Assembly: GCA_022640795.1 (NCBI GenBank)
Contig: JALCCK010000013.1
Location: 1-48,598 of the forward strand
DNA length: 48,598 bases
Direction of reading: 5' to 3'
DNA from: Treponema sp.
Lineage (GTDB): Bacteria > Spirochaetota > Spirochaetia > Treponematales > Treponemataceae
The number at the start of each line of letters is the position of its first letter. Positions within the stretch are counted from its first letter, which is position 1. The translations under genes were made by a program, and so were the position numbers. This document shows positions 16,596-24,852 of this stretch, in pieces. The notes beneath the pieces are model-generated. The model saw nothing but the letters and a program-made list of their open reading frames with translations. It did no database searches and was not told the origin of the DNA.

Positions 16596-17579
16596 TCAAA
16601 GTTCCTCCCCCGTCGTCTCAGACGCCGTATTTGACGGGTCATCAGTTCTGTTACGTTCTGCCGGTGTTTCTTTATCATCAGGGTTTATCCCGGGCAGCCG
16701 GCGGCGGGAAAAGCGGACTTTTAAAACGGGGAACGCAAGCGCTATTGCGACTATAATTGCCGTCAGCAGTTTGAGATCTGTCGACTTCAGACCAAGCTGC
16801 AGTACAATTGCAATAATGATGCGGTAAATGATAGAACCTACCATAACGGAAATAAGGTAATACAGAAATGAATACCGTCTGCCCATAAGCGCTTCGCCGA
16901 TAATAATGGAAGCAAGTCCGATAACTATAGTGCCCGTCCCCATACCGACGTCGGCATATCCCTGACTCTGTGCAACAAGCGCACCTGACAGCGCAACAAG
17001 TCCGTTGGAAAGCATCAGTCCCAGAATTTTCATTCTGTCGGTATTCACACCGAGCGCCCGGACCATGTGTTCATTGTTGCCGGTTGCCCGGATGGCACTG
17101 CCGAGTTCCGTACCGAAAAACCAGTACATCAGCGTTATAATGACGGCGCAGAAAATGATTCCCGTAATAAGCGATGCCACAGTCGTCGACACACCGGTAA
17201 CAGCCTGTATCCGTGTCATCACGGTTTCAACCCCGAGCAGCGGCGTATTGGCTTTTCCCATTATCCGTATATTTATGGAATACAGTGCAATCATTGTCAG
17301 GATACTTGCAAGAAGGACATCTATCTTAAGTTTCGTATGCAGCAGTCCGGTAGCAAGTCCGGTAAGCATACCGACACAGAATGCTATAAGAAGCGACAGC
17401 AGCGGATCCATTCCGCCGACAATAAGAACGCCGGTAACCGCACCCCCGGTAGCAAAACTGCCGTCAACCGTAAGGTCGGCAATATTCAAAATTCTGAAAG
17501 TAAGATAAACGCCGAGCGTCATGATTGCCCAGAGCACTCCCTGTGCAACGGCGCCACGCATGGCCAGTACAATTCCCAT
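16596..17579 (-). CDS. ABC transporter permease (COG4120 type)
   Basis: The ATG at 17579 follows AAGGATAC and a clear promoter, giving 327 residues; the longer frame to 17690 has no ribosome site. The protein has roughly nine hydrophobic helices. Family features include the N-terminal RGAVAQGVLWAIMTLGVYL, the ILNIADLTVDGSFATGGAV segment, the cytoplasmic loop GTELGSAIRATGNNEHMV (binding-protein-dependent permease loop) and GLASIIIGEALMG. The C-terminal 40 residues are charged and low in complexity. This is the branched-chain/TrpX-like permease family, one gene per transporter (homodimer). The ATPase gene follows after one base. The transported substrate is unknown. Confidence 0.87.
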   Translation of the reverse strand: MGIVLAMRGAVAQGVLWAIMTLGVYLTFRILNIADLTVDGSFATGGAVTGVLIVGGMDPLLSLLIAFCVGMLTGLATGLLHTKLKIDVLLASILTMIALYSINIRIMGKANTPLLGVETVMTRIQAVTGVSTTVASLITGIIFCAVIITLMYWFFGTELGSAIRATGNNEHMVRALGVNTDRMKILGLMLSNGLVALSGALVAQSQGYADVGMGTGTIVIGLASIIIGEALMGRRYSFLYYLISVMVGSIIYRIIIAIVLQLGLKSTDLKLLTAIIVAIALAFPVLKVRFSRRRLPGINPDDKETPAERNRTDDPSNTASETTGEEL

Positions 17580-17612
17580 AATAAGTATCCTTAAGTAAAA
17601 ACGTTGTGCATA

Positions 17613-17641
17613 ATTATAGGAACATAAACTTCCTTTGTCTA
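17613..17641 (-). promoter_or_regulatory. Promoter of the ABC transporter pair
   Basis: On the - strand: TAGACA (17641-17636), 17 bp, then a perfect TATAAT (17618-17613). It lies 34 bp upstream of the permease ATG, back to back with the suf promoter region. Confidence 0.65.
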
Positions 17642-17693
17642 TACTGGCATAAAAACAAAGACCGCCCGTAACAAGAAAAAAGTATTCCATAGA

Positions 17694-17722
17694 TTGTCTT
17701 TTTACGATAAAATGAGTATATT
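17694..17722 (+). promoter_or_regulatory. Candidate promoter of the suf operon
   Basis: TTGTCT (17694-17699), 17-bp spacer, TATATT (17717-17722). Initiation would fall near 17729, just before the palindrome at 17734-17748, giving a leader of about 65 bases to the sufC ATG. Confidence 0.5.
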
Positions 17723-17733
17723 CTAGTAAACTA

Positions 17734-17748
17734 AAATACCTAGTATTT
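17734..17748. promoter_or_regulatory. Palindromic operator candidate of suf
   Basis: AAATACCTAGTATTT is a perfect palindrome (6-bp arms, 3-bp centre) just downstream of the proposed suf start point. A second CTAGTA lies at 17723-17728, giving a direct repeat of the core. The position fits a repressor such as an Rrf2-type Fe-S regulator, but no regulator gene is in the operon and no known consensus was matched. Confidence 0.4.
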
Positions 17749-17794
17749 ATATAGACAATTATACCGGCCCCTGGGGCTAAAAAGGAGCTTTTTT

Positions 17795-18559
17795 ATGGCA
17801 CAGCAGCTGCTTGAAGTCAGCGATCTTTCAGTAAGTATCGATAGTACACCTGTATTAAAGGGAATAAATCTTGCCGTCGGCAGGGGTGAAACGCATGTTC
17901 TTCTGGGACCGAACGGGGCTGGAAAATCCACGCTCGGCTATACCGTTATGGGACATCCGGCTTATACGGTCGACAGTGGAAAAATTACGTTCGAAGGACA
18001 GGATATAACGCATGAAAGTGCAGACTGGCGTGCGCGGCTCGGCCTTTTTCTCTCGTTTCAGAATCCGCTCGAAGTACCGGGTATATCGCTTGAATCCTTC
18101 ATCAGAAATGCATTGCAGCAGAAAACGGGAGAGCACGTAAAACTGTTCCAGTATCAAAAAGCACTGAGAGCGGCAATGCATCTTCTCAACATGGACGAAT
18201 CATACGCAAACAGAGACCTCAACGTCGGATTTTCAGGCGGTGAACGTAAAAAATCGGAAATACTGCAGCTGCTGATGCTCGAACCGAAACTTGCAATTCT
18301 CGACGAAACGGATTCAGGGCTCGATGTCGATGCAGTTCGTACCGTATCGAACGGTATAAAAGAATACCAGAAAAAAGACGACGGAGCGCTGCTGATCATC
18401 ACCCATTCAACAAAAATCCTGGAAAGTCTCAAAGTGGATTTTACCCATATTATGGTAAAGGGTAAAATTGTAAAAACCGGAGACGATTCGCTCATCCGGG
18501 AAGTCAACGAACACGGCTTCGAAAACTTCAGCAGGGAAACGGGGACGGCACATGAGTGA
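17795..18559 (+). CDS. sufC: Fe-S cluster assembly ATPase SufC
   Basis: SufC is the ABC-type ATPase of the SufBCD scaffold that assembles Fe-S clusters in the cytoplasm. The 254-residue protein has Walker A GPNGAGKST, the SufC-specific FLSFQNPLEVPG Q-loop, the FSGGERKKSEILQ signature (KK after the motif marks SufC rather than a transporter), LAILDETDSGLD as Walker B, and a switch His in IITHSTK. AAAAAGGAG precedes the ATG. It is the first gene of sufCBDSU, and sufB starts 8 bp before its stop. No membrane component is nearby, supporting SufC over an exporter ATPase. Confidence 0.96.
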   Translation: MAQQLLEVSDLSVSIDSTPVLKGINLAVGRGETHVLLGPNGAGKSTLGYTVMGHPAYTVDSGKITFEGQDITHESADWRARLGLFLSFQNPLEVPGISLESFIRNALQQKTGEHVKLFQYQKALRAAMHLLNMDESYANRDLNVGFSGGERKKSEILQLLMLEPKLAILDETDSGLDVDAVRTVSNGIKEYQKKDDGALLIITHSTKILESLKVDFTHIMVKGKIVKTGDDSLIREVNEHGFENFSRETGTAHE

Positions 18560-19967
18560 CATAAAAAAAGAAAAATCAGTCATTCAGGATATAGATCACT
18601 CGCTGTATGATTTCAAGGATGACGAAAGCAGTTTTTACCGCTTCAAGCAGGGATTGACGCCTGAAATAGTACTCAAACTTTCAGAAGAAAAACATGACCC
18701 GCAGTGGATGAAGGACTTCCGGCTCAAATCGCTCGACATCTATAATCAGCTGAAAGTTCCCGACTGGGGCCCCTCGATAGAGGGACTCGATATGGACCAG
18801 ATTGCCACGTATGTGCGTCCGAACACAAAAATGAGCGCAGACTGGAACGAAGTTCCTGCAGATATTAAAAACACGTTTGAAAAACTCGGTATTCCGCAGG
18901 CCGAACGTGAATCTCTTGCGGGTGTCGGAGCCCAGTACGACAGCGAAAACGTGTATCATAATATCAGGGAAGAAGTCGCCAGACAGGGTGTTGTCTATAC
19001 GGACATGGAAAGCGCTCTTACCGGTCCCTATGCCGATATGGTAAAAGAACATTTTATGAAACTCGTACCGCCGAAGGATCATAAATTTGCCGCACTGCAC
19101 GGTGCGGTATGGTCCGGCGGTTCCTTCGTTTACGTTCCGAAAGGCGTGCACCTTTCTTTTCCGCTCCAGTCGTATTACCGGCTGAATGCAAAAGGAGCCG
19201 GGCAGTTTGAACATACGCTTATCATCGTGGACGAAGGAGCCGATCTGCATTTCATAGAAGGCTGCTCCGCTCCCAAATACAACGTCGCAAACCTGCACGC
19301 CGGATGTGTGGAACTGTTCGTCGGAAAAAATGCGCGGCTCCGGTATTCAACTATTGAAAACTGGTCGAAAAACATGTACAACCTGAATACCAAACGCGCA
19401 CGCGTTGAAGAAAACGCCACCATCGAGTGGGTTTCCGGTTCATTCGGTTCACATGTCTCCTATCTGTATCCGGAAAGCGACCTTATCGGACGTAACGCAC
19501 GGGCTGAATATACCGGAATAACCTTTGCCGGTGAAGGTCAGAATCTGGATACCGGTGCTAAAATGATCCATCTTGCACCGCATACTTCCAGCGTAACAAA
19601 TACGAAATCAATATCAAAAGACGGCGGGGTCTGCACCTACCGGTCCGCCGTTTATATCGGAAAAGAAGCAAAAGGCAGTAAAGCATCGGTATCCTGTCAG
19701 AGCCTCATGCTCGACAGTAAATCCAGAAGCGACACGGTTCCGGCGATGACGGTGCTGACCGACGACGCGGACATCGGGCACGAAGCAAAAATAGGAAGAA
19801 TAAGCAACGACGCAGTATTTTACCTTATGTCGCGCGGAATCAGCGAAGATGAGGCACGGGCTATGATTGTCAGCGGATTTGCGAATCCCGTATCAAAGGA
19901 ACTGCCGCTCGAATACGCAGTAGAAATGAATAATCTCATTCGTCTTGAAATGAAAGGAACGCTCTGA
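18552..19967 (+). CDS. sufB: Fe-S cluster assembly scaffold SufB
   Basis: SufB (471 residues) is the subunit on which sulfur and iron are assembled. Recognisable parts are the N-terminal FRLKSLDIYNQL, then YVPKGVHLSFPLQSYYRLN, the beta-helix core around EGCSAPKYNVANLHAGCVELFVG, and the C-terminal ISKDGGVCTYRSAVYIGKEA and ISEDEARAMIVSGFANPV segments. Several cysteines needed for sulfur transfer are present. The start overlaps sufC, and the stop shares one base with the sufD ATG, so translation is likely coupled across the operon. Length is close to the usual 465-495 residues. Confidence 0.96.
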   Translation: MSDIKKEKSVIQDIDHSLYDFKDDESSFYRFKQGLTPEIVLKLSEEKHDPQWMKDFRLKSLDIYNQLKVPDWGPSIEGLDMDQIATYVRPNTKMSADWNEVPADIKNTFEKLGIPQAERESLAGVGAQYDSENVYHNIREEVARQGVVYTDMESALTGPYADMVKEHFMKLVPPKDHKFAALHGAVWSGGSFVYVPKGVHLSFPLQSYYRLNAKGAGQFEHTLIIVDEGADLHFIEGCSAPKYNVANLHAGCVELFVGKNARLRYSTIENWSKNMYNLNTKRARVEENATIEWVSGSFGSHVSYLYPESDLIGRNARAEYTGITFAGEGQNLDTGAKMIHLAPHTSSVTNTKSISKDGGVCTYRSAVYIGKEAKGSKASVSCQSLMLDSKSRSDTVPAMTVLTDDADIGHEAKIGRISNDAVFYLMSRGISEDEARAMIVSGFANPVSKELPLEYAVEMNNLIRLEMKGTL

Positions 19968-21052
19968 TGAAGAATATAGAGACTACAGTCAACCAGATGC
20001 CGACACTGACATGGAACTGGCTCGATATGAACCGGGCCCGCATCAAATACGAAGTCGACATAAAAGGAAACGGGAAACCTTCTGTTTCCAGGCTGCCGGA
20101 AGGTGTGCTGTACGAAGAAAACGGAATCGGCATTGCAATGAGTCTGAAACCGGTTGTCACCGGAATGGGAAAAAATATCGATACGGTGCTGCAGGAAGTG
20201 GAAACGGCACCGTCGGCACTTATTATAAAACGGGGTGTCAAAGTAAAAACCCCCGTTGTCATGAATTTCGACCTGAAAAACAATACAGGGACATTCTCCA
20301 GTCAGATTATTCACGCAGAAGAAGGGGCGGAAATTACGGTAATCCTGAATTACAGCTCCAATCCGAAAGCAGGTGGGTTCCAGACGGTCCAGACGAAAGT
20401 CTACTGTGACAGAAATTCACGTGTCCATCTCGTAAAAGTCCAGCTGCTGGGTAAAAATTTTATTCAGCTCGACGATACCGGTTCCATCTGTGAAGAGGGA
20501 GCTTTTATGGACGTAACGCAGATTGAACTCGGCGGAAAAGAAATCTATGCAGGAGTCTCGTCCTCTTTGACCGGCCGTTCATCCGGTTTTAACAGCGATA
20601 CGGCCTATCTCTGCCGTGATGAGCAGAAACTCGACATGAATTACGTTGTAACACATACTGGAAAGAAGACTGCCAGCACCATGAAAGTAAAAGGAGTCGT
20701 AAAAGATACTGCAAAAAAAATCTATCGCGGTACCATCGACTTCCGGAACGGTTGTTCCGGCTCAACCGGTGACGAACAGGAAGAAACGCTGCTGCTGAGC
20801 CCCGGGGCCGTTAATAAAAACATACCGGTTATTCTCTGCGATGAAGAAGATGTTCAGGGAGAACACGGCGCTACGATCGGGAAACTCGGCGAAGATGTGC
20901 TTTTCTACATGAACGCACGCGGAATAAAAAAAGAAACGGCAGAACGTATGATGAGCAGGGCAAAAATCAAAAGTGTCGCCGATTTAATACCGGACGAAAA
21001 AACTGCTGCCAGAATAAAGAAATACACGGATGAGGCGTTCGGCAATGAATAA
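19967..21052 (+). CDS. sufD: Fe-S cluster assembly protein SufD
   Basis: SufD (361 residues) is the SufB paralogue that completes SufBC2D and is needed for iron entry. The beta-helix core is visible (TFSSQIIHAEEGAEITVILNY and MDVTQIELGGKEIYAGVSSSL), and the C-terminal DVLFYMNARGIKKETAERMMSRAKI helix is the usual SufD signature. It is shorter than E. coli SufD (423), with a reduced N-terminal helical part. The end overlaps sufS. Position between sufB and sufS supports the call over a second SufB. Confidence 0.92.
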   Translation: MKNIETTVNQMPTLTWNWLDMNRARIKYEVDIKGNGKPSVSRLPEGVLYEENGIGIAMSLKPVVTGMGKNIDTVLQEVETAPSALIIKRGVKVKTPVVMNFDLKNNTGTFSSQIIHAEEGAEITVILNYSSNPKAGGFQTVQTKVYCDRNSRVHLVKVQLLGKNFIQLDDTGSICEEGAFMDVTQIELGGKEIYAGVSSSLTGRSSGFNSDTAYLCRDEQKLDMNYVVTHTGKKTASTMKVKGVVKDTAKKIYRGTIDFRNGCSGSTGDEQEETLLLSPGAVNKNIPVILCDEEDVQGEHGATIGKLGEDVLFYMNARGIKKETAERMMSRAKIKSVADLIPDEKTAARIKKYTDEAFGNE

Positions 21053-22271
21053 TCAGTACCGGCAGGATTTCCCCATCTTTTCTTCAGCGGAAAATAAAAA
21101 TCTCGTTTATCTGGATAACGCTGCGACGACCCAGCGGCCCGCACAGGTTATCGCTGCCGTAACGAAATTCTACGAGACCGATAATGCAAATCCGCTGAGA
21201 GGACTGTACGGGCTGAGCGTCCGTGCTACCGAAGTATACGAAAATGCCCGGCACACGGCAGCACGGTTCATACATGCTGCTGAAGACTGCGAAATAATAT
21301 TTACCAGAAATGCGACCGAATCGCTTAATCTTGTCGCATACAGTTACGGACTTTCGACACTGAAAGCGGGAGACGAAGTCGTCGTTTCGGTCATGGAGCA
21401 TCACAGCAATCTGCTGCCGTGGCAGATGGCCTGCCGCCGAACCGGAGCGAAACTTGTATTTCTGGAATGCGATAAGAAAACGGGCAGTATTCCGCCGGAA
21501 GAATTTACTTCGAAAATAGGTCCACAGACAAAAATAGTAGCACTGGCCCACGTAAGCAACGTACTGGGGACTACGAATCCGATAAAAGCAGTTGCGGCGC
21601 TGGCTCACCGGTTTGGTGCCGTCATCGTCGTAGACGGAGCGCAGTCTGCACCGCACCTGCAGGTCGATGTACAGAATCTCGACGTCGACTTCTTTGCCTT
21701 CAGCGGACACAAACTCTGTGCTCCCATGGGAATCGGCGTGCTCTACGCAAAAAAACGACTGCTTGAAAACATGCCGCCGTTTTTAACCGGCGGAGAAATG
21801 ATCGAATATGTAACGAGAGAAAGCGCAACGTACGCGGAACTTCCGCATAAATTTGAAGCAGGAACGGTAAACGCCGCAGGCGCAGCAGGTCTTGCCGCTG
21901 CCATCAGGTATATCCAGTCAGTCGGTATGAAAAACATTATTGACCACGACAATAAGCTTGCTTCGCTTATGATCGCCGGTATGCAAAGCATACCGGGACT
22001 CCGTATTCTGGGAACGACTGATGGTACAAAACGGTGCGGCATTGTAACATTCACGCTTGACGGCGTACATCCGCACGATATGGCATCGCTGCTCGATACG
22101 GACGCTATAGCGGTACGGGCCGGGCATCACTGTGCACAACCGCTTATGCAGTATATGGGAACGCCGTCTACGGCCCGGGCAAGCGTCTATTTTTATAATA
22201 CGGAAGATGAAATTGCGTATTTTATCGATAAACTGAAAAACGTACGGAAGGAGATGGGGTATGGAGCTTAA
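21045..22271 (+). CDS. sufS: Cysteine desulfurase SufS
   Basis: This PLP enzyme removes sulfur from L-cysteine and passes the persulfide to SufU. The ATG at 21045 overlaps the sufD stop by 8 bp, with GAGG at 9-base spacing, giving 408 residues; an upstream ATG at 21030 is less well placed. Signatures are YLDNAATTQRP, the stacking His in MEHHSNLLPW, VVDGAQSAPH, the PLP Lys in FSGHKLCAPMG, and the catalytic Cys in RAGHHCAQPLM. This is the class II (SufS/CsdA) type. The downstream pyridoxal kinase could help supply its cofactor. Confidence 0.96.
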   Translation: MNNQYRQDFPIFSSAENKNLVYLDNAATTQRPAQVIAAVTKFYETDNANPLRGLYGLSVRATEVYENARHTAARFIHAAEDCEIIFTRNATESLNLVAYSYGLSTLKAGDEVVVSVMEHHSNLLPWQMACRRTGAKLVFLECDKKTGSIPPEEFTSKIGPQTKIVALAHVSNVLGTTNPIKAVAALAHRFGAVIVVDGAQSAPHLQVDVQNLDVDFFAFSGHKLCAPMGIGVLYAKKRLLENMPPFLTGGEMIEYVTRESATYAELPHKFEAGTVNAAGAAGLAAAIRYIQSVGMKNIIDHDNKLASLMIAGMQSIPGLRILGTTDGTKRCGIVTFTLDGVHPHDMASLLDTDAIAVRAGHHCAQPLMQYMGTPSTARASVYFYNTEDEIAYFIDKLKNVRKEMGYGA

Positions 22272-22734
22272 AACGCTGTACCGGGAAATTCTGAACGAAC
22301 ACAATCTGAATCCCTCGCACAAAAAACCGATGGAAAATCCCTCGCTCTCGCTCCGTGGGGTTAATCCGAGCTGCGGCGACGATATAACGCTTAATCTGAA
22401 AATTCAGGACGGCAGCGTCATCGACGGAAGCTATACCGGAAGCGGCTGCGCTGTTTCGCAGGCTTCGGTAGACATGATGCTCGACCTCGTAATCGGTAAA
22501 TCAAAGGAAGAAGCACTGCAGCTTGCAGATATTTTTATCCGGATGATTCAGGGAAAAGCCAGCGAGGCGGAAATAGAAGAACTCGACGAAGCGTCTTCCC
22601 TGCAGGATATCTCGCACATGCCTGCACGCGTAAAATGCGCAGTGCTCGGATGGCACACGATGGAAGAAATGCTTGCGGAAAATAAAGAAGGATCGATTTC
22701 GGCAGAAGCCGGTAACCCGCACTGCTGCAACTGA
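22261..22734 (+). CDS. sufU: Sulfur transfer protein SufU
   Basis: SufU (157 residues) accepts persulfide from SufS in Suf systems without SufE. The three zinc/sulfur cysteines are in NPSCGDDI, GSGCAVSQAS and ARVKCAVLGWH, and an extra insert relative to IscU (residues about 85-110) is typical of SufU. The C-terminal AGNPHCCN adds two more cysteines. The gene overlaps sufS by 11 bp and ends the suf set. Presence of SufU and absence of SufE and SufA give a Firmicutes-like layout. Confidence 0.93.
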   Translation: MELKTLYREILNEHNLNPSHKKPMENPSLSLRGVNPSCGDDITLNLKIQDGSVIDGSYTGSGCAVSQASVDMMLDLVIGKSKEEALQLADIFIRMIQGKASEAEIEELDEASSLQDISHMPARVKCAVLGWHTMEEMLAENKEGSISAEAGNPHCCN

Positions 22735-22753
22735 CAACGTCCGGCGTTGTCAG
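22731..22753 (+). terminator. Hairpin across the sufU stop
   Basis: CTGACAACG (22731-22739) and CGTTGTCAG (22745-22753) make a perfect 9-bp stem with loop TCCGG. It includes the sufU stop codon and lies 28 bases before pdxK. There is no T-run, so it may act as a processing site or partial attenuator rather than a full terminator. Confidence 0.45.
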
Positions 22754-22781
22754 TATATGCAATAAAAAGAGGTATATAAAA

Positions 22782-23630
22782 ATGAAACGCATTGTTACCG
22801 TTCAGGATATTTCCTGTATCGGAAAGTGTTCGCTTACGACGGCACTTCCGGTTATCTCTGCAATGGGCGTTGAAACGGCAGTTCTTCCGACCGCTGTACT
22901 TTCAACGCATACTGCATTCAAAAATTTCACCTTCCGGGATCTGACGGACGATATACTTCCGGTTCTTGCACACTGGAAAAAAGAAAATTTCACTTTCGAT
23001 GCAATCTATACCGGGTATCTCGGTTCGTTCAAACAGCTCGAACTGATGAATACCCTGTTTACTGAATTCGGAACAAAAAAAACACTGCTGTTCGTAGATC
23101 CGTGTATGGCCGACAACGGCGCACTTTATCCCGGATTCACACCGGAATTTGCTGCAGCCATGGCAAAACTGGCCGGGAAAGCAGACGTCATCGTACCGAA
23201 TCTGACGGAAGCATCGTATCTGCTCGGTATACCGTATCGGGCTGAAGGCTATGATGAAGCATACATCAGGGACATTCTTCTGAAGCTTGCCGCTCTCGGC
23301 GCCGGAAAAGTCGTTGTCAAAGGTGTTTCGTTTGAACCGGAAAAACTCGGTATTATGTCATACGACTCGACGACAAAAGAATTTTCATCATATTTTCATG
23401 AAAAAATTCCGCAGAGTTTTCACGGAACGGGAGATATCTTTGCCAGTGTCTGCGTCGGCGCTCTGATGCGCGGACTGACACTTGGCAATGCGCTCAGACT
23501 GGCGGCTGACTTTGTCGTCCGCTCAATAAAAGAGACAACTGCTCACAAAGACCACAACTGGTACGGCGTCGATTTTGAAAGCGCATTTCCGTTTCTGCTC
23601 GAACGGCTGCAGAAAGAAGCCCGGTGCTGA
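22782..23630 (+). CDS. pdxK: Pyridoxal/pyridoxamine kinase
   Basis: This 282-residue member of the PfkB/ribokinase-like vitamin kinase family phosphorylates pyridoxal and its relatives, yielding PLP. Features are the opening VQDISCIGKCSLTTALPVISAMG (typical of PdxK/PdxY), LFVDPCMADNG, VPNLTEASYLLG, VVVKGVSFEPE, and the catalytic FHGTGDIFASV with the anion-hole GTGD. AAGAGG precedes the ATG. The gene lies 47 bp after sufU on the same strand, separated by a hairpin. The pairing with SufS, a PLP enzyme, makes functional sense. It converges on the CobW-like gene with only 8 bp between the stops. Confidence 0.92.
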   Translation: MKRIVTVQDISCIGKCSLTTALPVISAMGVETAVLPTAVLSTHTAFKNFTFRDLTDDILPVLAHWKKENFTFDAIYTGYLGSFKQLELMNTLFTEFGTKKTLLFVDPCMADNGALYPGFTPEFAAAMAKLAGKADVIVPNLTEASYLLGIPYRAEGYDEAYIRDILLKLAALGAGKVVVKGVSFEPEKLGIMSYDSTTKEFSSYFHEKIPQSFHGTGDIFASVCVGALMRGLTLGNALRLAADFVVRSIKETTAHKDHNWYGVDFESAFPFLLERLQKEARC

Positions 23631-23638
23631 AATAACTG

Positions 23639-24685
23639 CTAACCGGCGGCAAGACACTGGTCGAGGTCTGAAACGATTTTCTTCTGATCAAGATTTCGTC
23701 CGATGAATACCAGCTTTATCATTTCGTCACCGCCGGTCCAGCGGCCGAATTCCCTGGTCATCAGTTCCCGTCCGGACTGCTCGAAGAGGTAGGACCGCTC
23801 GGGCGCATTCCCGAACCAGACGATTCCTTTGCTTCTGATCAGCGCAGCGGGAATCTGCTGCGTCCACAATTTAAATCGCTCTGCAATAAACGGCCGGTTC
23901 CGTGCATAGACAAAAGTAACGATTCCGTATTCTTCAACTTCAGGTCTGCAGGTTTCAGATTCCTGTAAAGCCTGTATCCATCCGGCCGATTTGTACACCT
24001 TATCGAAATCGAACAGCCATGTATCGAGTATATCGCGGAATTCTATTTTGCCGAATGTCGTTTCGATAATCTTTGCTTCGGGCTGCAGATGATGTATCGC
24101 AGTACGTACCGTTGCCAGCTGCTCCGGTGTTACCGTATCCGTTTTATTAATGACGATAGTCGTACAGAATTCTATCTGCTGCACAAGCAGCCGTTCTATA
24201 TCGTCGCTCTGTGCAGTGCCGGCCCCTTCCCGGTGAACAAGGTGATGCGTTTCATCATACGATGCCACCAGCTTTTCACCGCACCCGAATTCATCTGCCA
24301 GCCGAAGTGCATCGACAATCGTAATAATATTATCGAGCCGGGCGCCTTCAAGGTTTGCTACCGCGTGAGAAATGGGAGCAGGTTCACAGATACCGCTCGC
24401 TTCAATCAGAATATGGTCATATTTCTCAGCCAGTACAAGTTCCTGTATCTGTTTTACCATATCTTTTCTGAGCGTACAGCAGATACAACCGTTGGAAAGC
24501 GGGATAACCGCCCCTTCTCCGCTTCCACTGATGAGCTGCTCATCGATATTCACTTCGCCGATATCATTTACGATAACGGCAGCCTTGAGTCCCTTACCGT
24601 TGTTCAGAACATTGTTTAAAAGCGTTGTCTTGCCGGACCCGAGGTAGCCGGTAAGCAGGGTAACAGGAATAATTTTTCTTATCAT
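23639..24685 (-). CDS. CobW/ZNG-type G3E GTPase metallochaperone
   Basis: This 348-residue COG0523 GTPase has Walker A GYLGSGKTTLL (residues 13 on), the metal-binding CxCC in NGCICCTLRKDM, the switch segment EASGICEPAPI, and the guanine-specificity motif VINKTD. A C-terminal CobW_C domain follows (FVYARNRPF, then IVWFGNAPERSYLFEQSG). The family delivers zinc, cobalt or iron to client proteins. The client here is not evident; flanking genes are pdxK and an acyltransferase. No Zur-like operator could be identified with confidence upstream. The specific metal is unknown. Confidence 0.9.
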   Translation of the reverse strand: MIRKIIPVTLLTGYLGSGKTTLLNNVLNNGKGLKAAVIVNDIGEVNIDEQLISGSGEGAVIPLSNGCICCTLRKDMVKQIQELVLAEKYDHILIEASGICEPAPISHAVANLEGARLDNIITIVDALRLADEFGCGEKLVASYDETHHLVHREGAGTAQSDDIERLLVQQIEFCTTIVINKTDTVTPEQLATVRTAIHHLQPEAKIIETTFGKIEFRDILDTWLFDFDKVYKSAGWIQALQESETCRPEVEEYGIVTFVYARNRPFIAERFKLWTQQIPAALIRSKGIVWFGNAPERSYLFEQSGRELMTREFGRWTGGDEMIKLVFIGRNLDQKKIVSDLDQCLAAG

Positions 24686-24745
24686 TATTTTATCTCTCTA
24701 TGTTTATAGTATACCACAACGTGTCAAGATATATCGAATTTACTC

Positions 24746-24775
24746 TTAAACAAAAGTGCCGGTATGCAGTATACT
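24746..24775 (+). promoter_or_regulatory. Candidate promoter of the CAT-like/peptidase pair
   Basis: TTAAAC (24746-24751), 18-bp spacer, TATACT (24770-24775). The -35 box is poor and the -10 box good. The leader to the ATG at 24853 would be about 70 bases. Confidence 0.35.
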
Positions 24776-24852
24776 AGAAGTATTGCGGTCTGAAAAATTT
24801 AACTTTTTCGGTTCCGATTACAAGAATTTTCCGTTTTTTGGGGGTATGTATT

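Noticed and set aside
24699..24727. TTGACA on the - strand as the promoter of the CobW-like gene
   Set aside because: The nearest -10-like boxes lie 8 or 13 bp away, which is too close; at 17 bp the hexamer is AACATA.
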